From NCBI GenBank assembly GCA_035463475.1, contig DATHTE010000014.1, positions 3,183 through 67,182 on the forward strand: a DNA stretch of 64,000 bases. Reading direction: 5' to 3'. Every line of letters starts with the position of its first letter. Position 1 is the stretch's first letter. Below are positions 1-6,395 of this stretch, one piece after another. This DNA is from JACPDI01 sp035463475. GTDB lineage: Bacteria > Acidobacteriota > Vicinamibacteria > Vicinamibacterales > 2-12-FULL-66-21. The notes beneath the pieces are model-generated. The model made no database searches and had not been told where the DNA came from. It saw only the letters and a list, made by a program, of their open reading frames with translations. Position numbers and translations under genes: made by a program.

Positions 1-1
1 C

Positions 2-166
2 ACACTTGGCTGGTTCAAACGGCAGGGTCGCGGATATCAGACGCGGATGAACCAGGTGCTGAGGCGGTACATGGACGTCGTCGGCGGGCGAGGTCCCCAA
101 CGGACCGGCGCACGGCGAGGCGCTTCGGCGCGCAGGCGGGCGTCCGGGCGGGCGAGAGGAAGCTAG
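2..166 (+). CDS. BrnA-type antitoxin, C-terminal part (gene cut by window start)
   Basis: Only the last 54 codons are present. The visible part begins with residues WFKRQGRGYQTRMN followed by a short helix ending RRYM. This is the C-terminal ribbon-helix-helix signature of BrnA antitoxins, which bind the BrnT ribonuclease and autoregulate the brnTA operon. brnT normally precedes brnA and would lie outside the window. After the hallmark come about 30 Arg/Gly/Ala-rich residues, longer than usual and probably unstructured. The TAG stop sits at the edge of a palindrome that also touches the next gene. The family call rests on one motif because the N-terminus is missing. Confidence 0.6.
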   Translation, partial: TLGWFKRQGRGYQTRMNQVLRRYMDVVGGRGPQRTGARRGASARRRASGRARGS

Positions 167-168
167 CG

Positions 169-194
169 AACAGCGGCTCACCCCGCGGCGGCCG
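169..194 (-). repeat. attC-like repeat arm, second copy
   Basis: This stretch shares about 20 of 21 bases (core GCGGCTCACCCGCGGCGGCC, with one extra C here) with the left arm of the palindrome at 556-652. On the minus strand it ends GCCGCTGTTCGCT, a degenerate form of the GTTRRRY end of integron attC sites. It overlaps the stop codon of the minus-strand gene 178-525, as attC sites often do in gene cassettes. A matching outer arm is only weak (around 233-246), so this copy alone would not be convincing. Confidence 0.4.
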
Positions 195-525
195 CGCCTT
201 CGTGACGAATCCACGTCCATCCCGGTCGTGTCAAACGGCTGTAAGCACCGATGACGTTCAGGGGAACGCATACTTCAGCAACGCGACGGCAGTACCACCC
301 ACCAAAGCCCTGGCCGCCGAAGGAGGAGACGATCACGATTTGGGTTGACTCGGATGTGCTCGGGTGGTGCACTGTCAGCGCAATGGGATGATCGGAACCG
401 CGGCGCGAGGCGGATTCCAGGAGCCAGCGCCCCGTGAAGTCTGTGCCTTCCTGCGCCAGTCCTGTGCCAACCAGCACAAACCCGATCAACCCGGCTGCAA
501 TGCTTCGAGCTAAGAGAGTGCTCAC
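178..525 (-). CDS. Small secreted protein of unknown function in a cassette-like unit
   Basis: The product is 115 aa. I place the start at GTG 525, preceded by AGAGG at a normal distance. An open frame reaching 618 exists, but its extra N-terminus is translated from the flanking palindrome. The first 25 residues are a signal peptide (LLARSIAAGLIGFVLVGTG, then LAQ cleavage). The mature part begins DFTGRWLLES, like small lipocalin-type secreted proteins, but I do not recognise a family. Attention comes from its context: it is flanked by two copies of an attC-like palindrome arm on the same strand, with no gene close enough to suggest an operon. Confidence 0.5.
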   Translation of the reverse strand: MSTLLARSIAAGLIGFVLVGTGLAQEGTDFTGRWLLESASRRGSDHPIALTVHHPSTSESTQIVIVSSFGGQGFGGWYCRRVAEVCVPLNVIGAYSRLTRPGWTWIRHEGAAAAG

Positions 526-555
526 GACACCTCTGGCGCCGGACTCGATTCGACG

Positions 556-652
556 GTCTAACGGCCGCGGCTCACCCGCGGCGGCCGTATCTTTCTTCGC
601 GAATCCGCTCGTTCTCACAATGGCCGCCGTCGGGTGCAGCCGCTCTTAGCCG
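556..652 (-). repeat. attC-like imperfect palindrome (integron cassette recombination site candidate)
   Basis: Two arms of about 31 bases (556-586 and 622-652) pair imperfectly around a 35-base centre. The outer end at 556 reads GTCTAAC on the plus strand, so GTTAGAC on the minus strand, matching the GTTRRRY core of attC sites; the other end reads TCTTAGCC. Total length 97 bp fits the usual 57-141 bp. The site lies just upstream of the secreted-protein gene 178-525, where the attC of a preceding cassette would be. No integron integrase is in the window. An unrelated cruciform repeat is the alternative. Confidence 0.5.
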
Positions 653-696
653 GCCCGCCAACCGGCAGCCGTGAGCTTCCTAAGGTCCTTGAAATA

Positions 697-882
697 CTAC
701 GTGTTCGGATCGAGCTCCGCCGGCGTGTCTCCTCGCTTAGTCAGCTCGTAGATATGCTCCGCCAATACTGAGCCGATCGCGTGGACAGCGTCGTGCCGAT
801 TGAGCCCCTCCCGTTGGAGCCGTTCGAAAGTCTCAACAACGACAGGTTCCGCCGACGCGAAGCCGCGTGGCTCAGCGCATCA
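697..882 (-). pseudogene. Remnant of a small alpha-helical protein gene (DUF1841-like)
   Basis: Sixty codons are open between a TGA at 880-882 and a TAG at 697-699. They contain ERLQREGLNRHDAVHAIGSV and then an EHIYEL helix, a pattern I associate with the C-terminus of small DUF1841-like proteins. There is no ATG, GTG or TTG start in the open stretch, and upstream sequence in other frames does not continue the protein. It looks like a 5'-truncated gene lying beside the attC-like palindrome. The family name is tentative. Confidence 0.35.
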
Positions 883-1132
883 GCTATGGGGATTGTAGCG
901 CGGCCGGAGCAAGCGACGCGCTTGGCGGGGTGCAGGGGTCCCCCCCATTCAAGCAATGACGCGCCACGAATTGTCAGTCACTTGTCCGTCAGCGCAGAGC
1001 TCTACTCAAAGCTGATTCCAAAACGACTGATTCTCCTTGAGACAGTGCCGCGCCCTGCCCGCCTTCGTTCATGGATCAAGCGAGCTTCGGCGCGCCTGGG
1101 CCTGTCGGTATGGGATCTGACGACGAGGTGGA

Positions 1133-1209
1133 TGGCGCGCCCTGCAAGACTCGAACTTGCGACCTCCTGGTTCGTAGCCAGACGCTCTATCCAACTGAGC
1201 TAAGGGCGC
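1133..1209 (-). tRNA. tRNA-Arg (anticodon ACG)
   Basis: A full cloverleaf can be drawn on the minus strand. The acceptor stem pairs GCGCCCT with AGGGCGC, the D-arm begins GCTCAGTTGGA, and the anticodon loop is CTACGAA (anticodon ACG). The T-arm is GCAAG-TTCGAGT-CTTGC, the discriminator is G, and CCA is encoded (77 nt in all). It borders the cassette-like accessory stretch, and tRNA genes are common integration boundaries, though I see no att repeat here. Confidence 0.95.
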
Positions 1210-1253
1210 GCGGGCAGACACAGTCGGCCGGGTGGCCCCGGCCGCAAACAGTA

Positions 1254-1259
1254 ATTATA
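1254..1259 (-). promoter_or_regulatory. Candidate -10 box for tRNA-Arg
   Basis: A perfect TATAAT on the minus strand lies 45 nt upstream of the mature tRNA 5' end, leaving room for a processed leader. The -35 region at 17 bp spacing is poor, so this rests on the -10 alone. Confidence 0.45.
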
Positions 1260-1357
1260 CCAAGAAGCAGCGACCCGCAGGCCGGGTCAGATACCAGAGG
1301 CTAGTTGCCAAGACGAGAACGCATCTCCTCACAGCGTGGGAACGCGTGTCAGCATCC

Positions 1358-1430
1358 CTGACCCCTGAAGCCTGACCTGAACCTAACCTCTAGACCCCTC
1401 TAGACCCTGAACCCTGTGAACCCGGTCGCA
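1358..1430. repeat. Degenerate short-period repeat in spacer
   Basis: The spacer before the glycosidase gene is built from imperfect copies of CCTGAACC / CCTCTAGACC-like units (CTGACCTGAACCTAACC and so on). The same style of CCTGAACC/GGTTCAGG repeat recurs at 22922-22946 and 23880-24058. Confidence 0.6.
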
Positions 1431-1435
1431 GTCCG

Positions 1436-3274
1436 TTACCGCAGCAGTCCGTGGCCCACGGGGAACAGCTCCGGCAGCGCGATCGGCAGCCGCCCCCCGA
1501 TCGGCGCGTCGCCGGCGAGCGCGCGCACAGCCGATGCCTCCGCCAGGTCGTAGAAGTCGTACGTCAGCAACACGGCGGGCAGCTCCTTGAGAAAGAGCGC
1601 GGTGTAAGGGTTGCCGAACATGACGGTGACGAACGGCCGCCCCGAGCGCTCCGACGACCGCGCGATGTCGCCGAGCAGCCGGACGACGGGTTGCGCGAGA
1701 TCCATCCGGCCGGAGGCGGAGGCGGCGCGCACAAAGGTCGAAGCGATGACCGCGTCGAACCGAGGCGCCATCGCGCGCACCAGCTCCAGCTCCGCCGGCG
1801 TCGTCCGATCCGACAGCTCGATCGCGGTCACGTCCGGCCAGTGGTTGCGCAGCTCCGGGATGAACGTCCGGCTCGGCGCGGCGATGCGCCAGCCGGTGGG
1901 ATAGTCGAGCGCCGAGAGGTACAGGATCGCCGCGTCTTTCGGCAGCCGCAGCGGCACGTGGTTGCGATCGTCCTTCAGCAGCGTGATCGATCGCTGGCTG
2001 ACCTCGCGCGCCACGGCCTGGTGCGCGCGCGCGCCGAGCGTCGTCGCGAGCGAGTCCAGGCTGACCGCCTTGTTCTTGTGCAGCCCGGCGCGCGCCTTCG
2101 CTTCGAGGATCCGCTTCACTGACGCGTCGATCTGCGCGACCGCAACCTGTCCCGTCTCCACCGCGGACGTGATCCCCAGGATCGCCTGCTCGTCATCCGG
2201 CGAATGAAGGACGATGTCGTTGCCCGCCTTGACGGCGCGCGCCGCCGCCTCCGCGGGGGAATACAGCTTGGTCACCCCCGCCATTCCCATGGAGTCGGTG
2301 TAGATCAGCCCGTCGAAACCGAGCTGCTCGCGAAGCAGCGCCGTGACGATCGGCCGGCTGAGCGTGCCCGGCGTCCGCGGCGTGGGATCGAACGCGGGCA
2401 CTTCGATGTGCGCGCTCATCACCGCCCCGCTGCCTGCGGCAATCACCGCGCGGAACGGCCGCAGCTCGAGCCGTTCGAGCTGCTCCCGGGGCTTCTGGAT
2501 CACCGGCAGGCCGAGATGCGAGTCCACGTCCGTGTCCCCGTGCCCCGGGAAGTGCTTCAGGGTCGCGAGGACGCCGGCCGACTGAAGCCCCCTCACGTAC
2601 GCGGAGGCGAGCTCGGCGACACGATCCGGATCCTCGCCGAACGACCGCGTGTTGATCACCGGGTTTCGCGGGTTGTTGTTGACGTCCACCACCGGCGCGA
2701 AGTTGACGTGCACGCCGATCGCGCGCGCCTCGACCGCCGTGATCCGCCCCGCCTCGTGCGCGAGCTTCTCGTCGCCGGCGGCGCCGAACGCCATCGCGCG
2801 CGGAAACGCCGTCGCGCCGGAGATCCGGAAGCCGACCCCCGCCTCGAAGTCCGCCGTGTTCAGCAGCGGCACGGGCGAAATCGCCTGCAGCCGGTTCAGC
2901 AGCGAAGCGGCCTCGAGCGGCTGCCCGAGGATGACGCTCCCGTAGGTGGGGTTGAGCAAGACGGAGGGCACCGGCTCTGATCCGCCGAAAACGTGGAAGC
3001 CGCCGACGCGGTGCGTCGAAACCAGCCGCGCCAGCCGGTCGTATTCGTCGCTGTCGCTCGGGACGAACGTGGACTGGAAGGACGGGACCACCATCTGGCC
3101 GATCTTCTCGTCCAGCGTCATCTTCTTGAGCGTGGCATCCACCCATCTCCGGGCCTCGCGATCGAGCTGGGGCGGACCGGAGGAAGAGGATGAGGGTGCT
3201 GGCGACGATTGAGCTGCCAGGAGCGCGACGGACGCGATGATCGCGAGGATCGCGGTATGAATGCGTGCCGGCAT
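1436..3274 (-). CDS. nagZ: Secreted GH3 beta-N-acetylhexosaminidase (NagZ-like)
   Basis: The protein has 612 aa. A signal peptide spans about residues 1-21. The GH3 TIM-barrel follows, with the NagZ hallmark KHFPGHGDTDVDSHLGLP and the nucleophile Asp at residue 327 within YTDSMGMAG. A second GH3 C-terminal domain takes it beyond the single-domain NagZ of E. coli, more like the two-domain enzymes of Firmicutes and Bacteroidota. The family removes terminal N-acetylglucosamine from muropeptides or chitobiose; the signal peptide places this one outside the cytoplasm. nagA and a ROK kinase near 43 kb could use the released sugar. The exact substrate is not shown by the sequence. Confidence 0.9.
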   Translation of the reverse strand: MPARIHTAILAIIASVALLAAQSSPAPSSSSSGPPQLDREARRWVDATLKKMTLDEKIGQMVVPSFQSTFVPSDSDEYDRLARLVSTHRVGGFHVFGGSEPVPSVLLNPTYGSVILGQPLEAASLLNRLQAISPVPLLNTADFEAGVGFRISGATAFPRAMAFGAAGDEKLAHEAGRITAVEARAIGVHVNFAPVVDVNNNPRNPVINTRSFGEDPDRVAELASAYVRGLQSAGVLATLKHFPGHGDTDVDSHLGLPVIQKPREQLERLELRPFRAVIAAGSGAVMSAHIEVPAFDPTPRTPGTLSRPIVTALLREQLGFDGLIYTDSMGMAGVTKLYSPAEAAARAVKAGNDIVLHSPDDEQAILGITSAVETGQVAVAQIDASVKRILEAKARAGLHKNKAVSLDSLATTLGARAHQAVAREVSQRSITLLKDDRNHVPLRLPKDAAILYLSALDYPTGWRIAAPSRTFIPELRNHWPDVTAIELSDRTTPAELELVRAMAPRFDAVIASTFVRAASASGRMDLAQPVVRLLGDIARSSERSGRPFVTVMFGNPYTALFLKELPAVLLTYDFYDLAEASAVRALAGDAPIGGRLPIALPELFPVGHGLLR

Positions 3275-3343
3275 GCCGCGATCGTAGCAGAACCGCTCGG
3301 GAGACCATTGCTCCCGGCGGTGTTCTACGGTTTAATCCCTCGA

Positions 3344-3847
3344 ATGAGCGTCGAGGAGCACAAGCGCTCGGCCCCCGTCAGCGTGCGCGCGTTCGTGCTG
3401 ACGGTGAGCGATACGCGGGACGAGCGAACGGATACCAGCGGCGCGGCCATCGTCCGGCTGCTCGAACAGGCCGGCCACACCGTCGTCGGCCGGCAGATTG
3501 CGCGTGATGACCCGGCCGATGTTCAGCGGATTGTCCGTCACCAGCTCGCGGAGCCCGACGCGCAGATCCTCATCACGACCGGCGGCACCGGCATCGCGTC
3601 ACGCGATACGACGTACGAAGCGCTGGCGGCACTCCTGCAGAAGCGGATCGATGGCTTCGGTGAACTCTTCCGCATGCTGAGTTACGACGAGATCGGATCG
3701 GCGGCGATGCTGAGCCGCGCGTGCGCCGGCGTGGCCGGCGGCAAGATTCTGTTCGTGCTGCCCGGGTCCGAGCATGCCGTGCAACTCGCGCTCACCAAGT
3801 TGATCCTGCCCGAGCTCGGGCACCTGCTGCGCGAGGTTTCGCGATGA
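3344..3847 (+). CDS. moaB: Molybdenum cofactor biosynthesis protein B (MoaB/MogA family)
   Basis: The product is 167 aa. It contains the MoCF-binding fold with the motif TTGGTGIASRDTT and a C-terminal FVLPGSEHAV loop. This family binds molybdopterin and, in MogA, adenylylates it before metal insertion. I use ATG 3344 rather than the longer open frame because homology to the family begins only after it (VRAFVLTVSDTRDERTDTSG). No clear Shine-Dalgarno precedes it, and a TAATCC lies 7 nt upstream, so a leaderless transcript is possible. It overlaps moeA by ATGA, so the two are translated together. Confidence 0.9.
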   Translation: MSVEEHKRSAPVSVRAFVLTVSDTRDERTDTSGAAIVRLLEQAGHTVVGRQIARDDPADVQRIVRHQLAEPDAQILITTGGTGIASRDTTYEALAALLQKRIDGFGELFRMLSYDEIGSAAMLSRACAGVAGGKILFVLPGSEHAVQLALTKLILPELGHLLREVSR

Positions 3848-5085
3848 CCTCTGTCCCTCACGGCAGCATGCGCCCGATCCGCGACACCGTGCCACTCGAG
3901 GAAGCGCTCGCCCTGGCGCTCGCTGCCGCCGCCCCGGTGACGCGCATCGAAGCGGTGCCGCTCGACCAGTCCGATGGCCGCGTGCTGGCGCGGGACCTGA
4001 TGGCGCCGATCGACGTCCCCTCCTTCGACCGGGCCGCGATGGACGGCTTCGCGGTCGTCGCGGAGGACACGTTTGGCGCCGGCCGGTTCGAGCCGAAGGT
4101 GCTGCGGTGCGTGGAGAAGGTGTTCACGGGCCAGGTCGCGGCGCGGCGGGTCACCCGCGGCGAGTGCATCGAGATAGCCACCGGCGCCCCGATGCCCGCG
4201 GGCGCCGACGCCGTGGTGATGGTGGAGGAGACGGAGCGCTCCGGAGTAGACGTGCGCGTGCTCACGCCCGTGTACCCCGGCCAGAACGTCGGGCGCCGCG
4301 CGGCCGATATCAAGCGAGGGCACCTGGTCCTCCGCGCCGGCACCGTGCTGAACCCGGGCGGCGTCGGCGCCGCCGCGGCGGTGGGCCTCGCCGCGATCGA
4401 GGTCTTCGCGCGTCCCAGCGTTGCGCTGCTCTCTACCGGCAACGAGATCGTCGAGCCGGGCGCGCCGCTCGCGCTGGGACAGATCTACGACATCAACCGA
4501 TTCACGCTCGCGGCGATTGTGCGGCGGCATGGCGGCGAGCCGGTGGCTCAACCGCTCGCGTCCGATGCGGTGCCGGACCTGAATGCCGCCATCGATGCGG
4601 CGCTGGACTCGGACCTGATCGTGTTCTCCGGCGGCAGCTCCGTCGGCGAGCGCGATCTGATCCTCGACGTGTTGCGCGCGCGCGGAGAAGTGGTGTTCCA
4701 CGGGATCGCCGTCAAACCCGGAAAGCCCACCGTCTTCGGCCGAATCGCGACGCCGCGCGGAGACACGCCGGTCCTCGGCATGCCGGGGAACCCGACCTCC
4801 TGTCTGTCGAACGCGTACATGCTGCTCGTCCCGATGCTGCGACGCATGGCGCAGTTGCCGCCGCACGATCCGCAAACGGTGCGCCTGCCTCTGGCGCGAC
4901 GCATCGTGTCCACGACCGGGCGCCACCAGTTCTACACCGTGCGTATCGCCGACGGCGCGGCGCACCCGGCGTTCAAGGCGTCAGGAGACATCACCAGCAT
5001 GGCGGACGCCGACGGCTACATCGAGATTCCCGCGCAGACCGACCTCGTCGAGGCGGGCGAAATCGTGACCGTGAAGCTGTTTTGA
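3844..5085 (+). CDS. moeA: Molybdopterin molybdenumtransferase MoeA
   Basis: The product is 413 aa, a normal MoeA length. Landmarks are FDRAAMDGFAV near residue 62, the GAPMPAGADAVVMVE segment, the MoCF domain with SGGSSVGERD, and the PGNPTSC loop before the C-terminal beta-barrel. MoeA inserts molybdate into adenylylated molybdopterin. It begins by ATGA overlap with moaB, so the pair forms a Moco operon. A palindromic element begins 7 nt after the stop. Confidence 0.95.
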   Translation: MTSVPHGSMRPIRDTVPLEEALALALAAAAPVTRIEAVPLDQSDGRVLARDLMAPIDVPSFDRAAMDGFAVVAEDTFGAGRFEPKVLRCVEKVFTGQVAARRVTRGECIEIATGAPMPAGADAVVMVEETERSGVDVRVLTPVYPGQNVGRRAADIKRGHLVLRAGTVLNPGGVGAAAAVGLAAIEVFARPSVALLSTGNEIVEPGAPLALGQIYDINRFTLAAIVRRHGGEPVAQPLASDAVPDLNAAIDAALDSDLIVFSGGSSVGERDLILDVLRARGEVVFHGIAVKPGKPTVFGRIATPRGDTPVLGMPGNPTSCLSNAYMLLVPMLRRMAQLPPHDPQTVRLPLARRIVSTTGRHQFYTVRIADGAAHPAFKASGDITSMADADGYIEIPAQTDLVEAGEIVTVKLF

Positions 5086-5091
5086 CGAGCT

Positions 5092-5193
5092 GGGGTCAGG
5101 TCTGAAACACCCGTCTTATGGTGCATGAACGGACATCGTTCTGACGCGATGTCCTCTAGAGTCGCAAAGATGGCCGATTCGAGACCTGACCCC
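5092..5193. repeat. 102-bp composite palindromic element, copy A
   Basis: Outer arms GGGGTCAGGTCT (5092-5103) and AGACCTGACCCC (5182-5193) are perfect 12-bp inverted repeats. Inside lies a second hairpin, GGACATCG (5131-5138) with CGATGTCC (5147-5154). Its reverse complement aligns with the partial copy at 56092-56152, sharing CTTTGCGACTC and a GATGTC...TGCACCA stretch. The start codon of the downstream peroxiredoxin gene lies inside the right part. Confidence 0.7.
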
Positions 5194-5688
5194 AAGGCGG
5201 CGCCCAAGGCGCCGCCGTTCGCTCTCCCGGACACGCGCGGCATCGTGCACACGCTCGAGGAGTTCCTGAGGCGCGGCCCGCTGCTGCTCGCCTTTCACCG
5301 AGGCACCTGGTGACCGAACTGCCGCCGCCGGTTCGGCGAGCTCGCGCAGAACAGTACGCAATATCTCGAACGCGGCTATGCCACGGTCGCCATCGTCGCG
5401 CAGAAATCAGAGGCCGTGCAGCGTTACCTGGAATCGACCCGGCTGCCGTTCCGCGTGCTCGTAGATGCGGACCGGGACGTCGCGAAGGCGTACGGCGTCT
5501 GGCACCGGATCGGCTTCGACGCGTGGAACATCGCGCGCCCGGCGCTGTTCCTGATCGCTCCCGACGGCTCGATTGAAAAGAAGTTCGTGGCCCGGAGGCA
5601 GGACGAGTTTCCGAGCCACGAGGAGATCCTGGACTGGATAGAGAAGGAACGGGGTCAGACCCCATTACGGATTCGTCATGGGGACTGA
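5170..5688 (+). CDS. Peroxiredoxin-like protein with in-frame UGA at the peroxidatic Cys (probable selenoprotein)
   Basis: The AhpC/TSA-fold protein is 172 residues if UGA is read through. Residues 40-51 read FHRGTW-U-PNCRR, where U is TGA 5311-5313 (residue 48). In relatives this position is the peroxidatic Cys of RGxWCPxC. The reading frame and the fold continue undisturbed on both sides (AKAYGVWHRIGFD, then RPALFLIAPDG). A SECIS-like hairpin follows 16 nt after the UGA. The N-terminus (ATG 5170, MADSRPDP) and the C-terminus (GQTPLRIRHGD) are encoded by palindromic elements. The role would be thiol- or selenol-based peroxide reduction in the cytoplasm. A plain nonsense mutation is the alternative, but its position makes that less likely. 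Confidence 0.8.
5324..5341 (+). promoter_or_regulatory. bSECIS-like hairpin of the peroxiredoxin gene
   Basis: CGCC (5326-5329) pairs with GGCG (5335-5338), closing a five-base loop GGTTC. Two more pairs (5325-5340, 5324-5341) extend the stem around a bulged A at 5339. The loop begins 16 nt after the UGA and starts with GG, both fitting the bacterial SECIS rule (16-37 nt, G in the first two loop positions). A competing stem, CCGAAC with GTTCGG (5314-5319 with 5331-5336), is also possible. Confidence 0.6.
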
Positions 5689-5693
5689 CCCCA
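5650..5693. repeat. Pair of GGGGTC/GACCCC palindromes at a gene end
   Basis: GGGGTCAGACCCC (5651-5663) and GGGGACTGACCCC (5680-5692) flank a short spacer. The first encodes the last residues of the peroxiredoxin and the second supplies its TGA stop (5686-5688). The core is the same as in ubiE at 35.8 kb. Confidence 0.8.
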
Positions 5694-5711
5694 TTCACGT
5701 CTCACCTGCGC

Positions 5712-6314
5712 CTACCTCCCGAACCGCTTGCTGACCGCGTCCCAGTTGACCACGTTCCACCACGCAGCGCAGTAGTCGGCCCGGCGGTTCTGGTACTTCA
5801 GGTAGTACGCGTGTTCCCACACGTCCAGGCCCATGATGGGCCTGCGTCCCTCCATCATCGGATTGTCCTGGTTCGCCGTGCTCTCGATCGACAGCTTGCC
5901 GCCCGAGTCCACCAGCCACGCCCACCCGCTGCCGAACCGCGCGAGCGCTGCCTTGTTGAACTGGTCCTTGAACGCGTCGAAGCTGCCGAACGTGGACGCG
6001 ATCGCATCCGCGAGCGCGCCCTTCGGAGCGCCGCCGGCCTTCGGCCCCATGATCTCCCAGAACATCGTGTGGTTGGCGTGGCCGCCGCCGTTGTTGCGCA
6101 CCGCCGTCCTGATGTCCTCCGGCACCGAGTTGATGCCGCGCAGCAGCTCGTCGATCGCCTTTCCCTGGAACTGCGGATGCTTCTCGAGCGCCGCGTTGAG
6201 GTTGGTCACGTACGTGCCGTGGTGCTTGTCGTGGTGGATCCGCATCGTCTGTTCGTCGATGTGCGGCTCGAGGGCGTTGGGGGCGTACGGAAGTGGAGGC
6301 AACTCAAACGCCAA
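5712..6314 (-). CDS. sodB: Superoxide dismutase (Fe/Mn family)
   Basis: The product is 200 aa. The N-terminus reads AFELPPLPYAPNALEPHID with metal-ligand HHDKHHGTYV, and the C-terminal ligands lie in VWEHAYYLKYQNRR (Asp region GLDVWEH). I choose the TTG at 6314 as start: AAAGGAG lies 8 nt upstream and the next residues match the universal MAFELPPLPY start. The upstream open extension to 6488 is palindrome sequence. The enzyme dismutates superoxide. Fe or Mn preference cannot be fixed by eye, so the gene symbol is approximate. Confidence 0.93.
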   Translation of the reverse strand: MAFELPPLPYAPNALEPHIDEQTMRIHHDKHHGTYVTNLNAALEKHPQFQGKAIDELLRGINSVPEDIRTAVRNNGGGHANHTMFWEIMGPKAGGAPKGALADAIASTFGSFDAFKDQFNKAALARFGSGWAWLVDSGGKLSIESTANQDNPMMEGRRPIMGLDVWEHAYYLKYQNRRADYCAAWWNVVNWDAVSKRFGR

Positions 6315-6330
6315 TGCAGGGGCTCCTTTC

Positions 6331-6395
6331 GCTACGGCAGGGCTGAAGCCCTGCGACTCACGACCGTAAAGGCAAGGCCAAGGCCCTGCGCTACA
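6331..6395. repeat. GCAGGGCTGAAGCCCTGC-type palindrome
   Basis: A perfect inverted repeat GCAGGGCT-ga-AGCCCTGC spans 6337-6354, next to an inverted partial copy ending CCCTGCGCTAC (near 6395). Elements of the GTAGCGCAGGGC(T)...GCCCTGC type are common intergenic repeats in several phyla. It fills the spacer between nadA and the dismutase gene and may be a transcript-end hairpin. Confidence 0.65.

Larger units (their letters stand above)
526..1132. other. Gene-poor stretch between cassette-like gene and tRNA-Arg
   Basis: It holds the attC-like palindrome (556-652) and a gene remnant (697-882). From 883 to 1132 I see no convincing gene on either strand. The long open frame on the plus strand that runs into the tRNA ends in residues typical of translated antisense tRNA and is not real. 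Confidence 0.6.

Noticed and set aside
781..1203. 140-codon open frame on the plus strand
   Set aside because: Its end (RPARLELATSWF) is the typical translation of antisense tRNA; it crosses tRNA-Arg and has no homologous look.
5125..5313. 62-residue protein ending at TGA 5313 as a separate gene
   Set aside because: It stops exactly at the catalytic Cys position and the frame continues with the rest of the peroxiredoxin fold.
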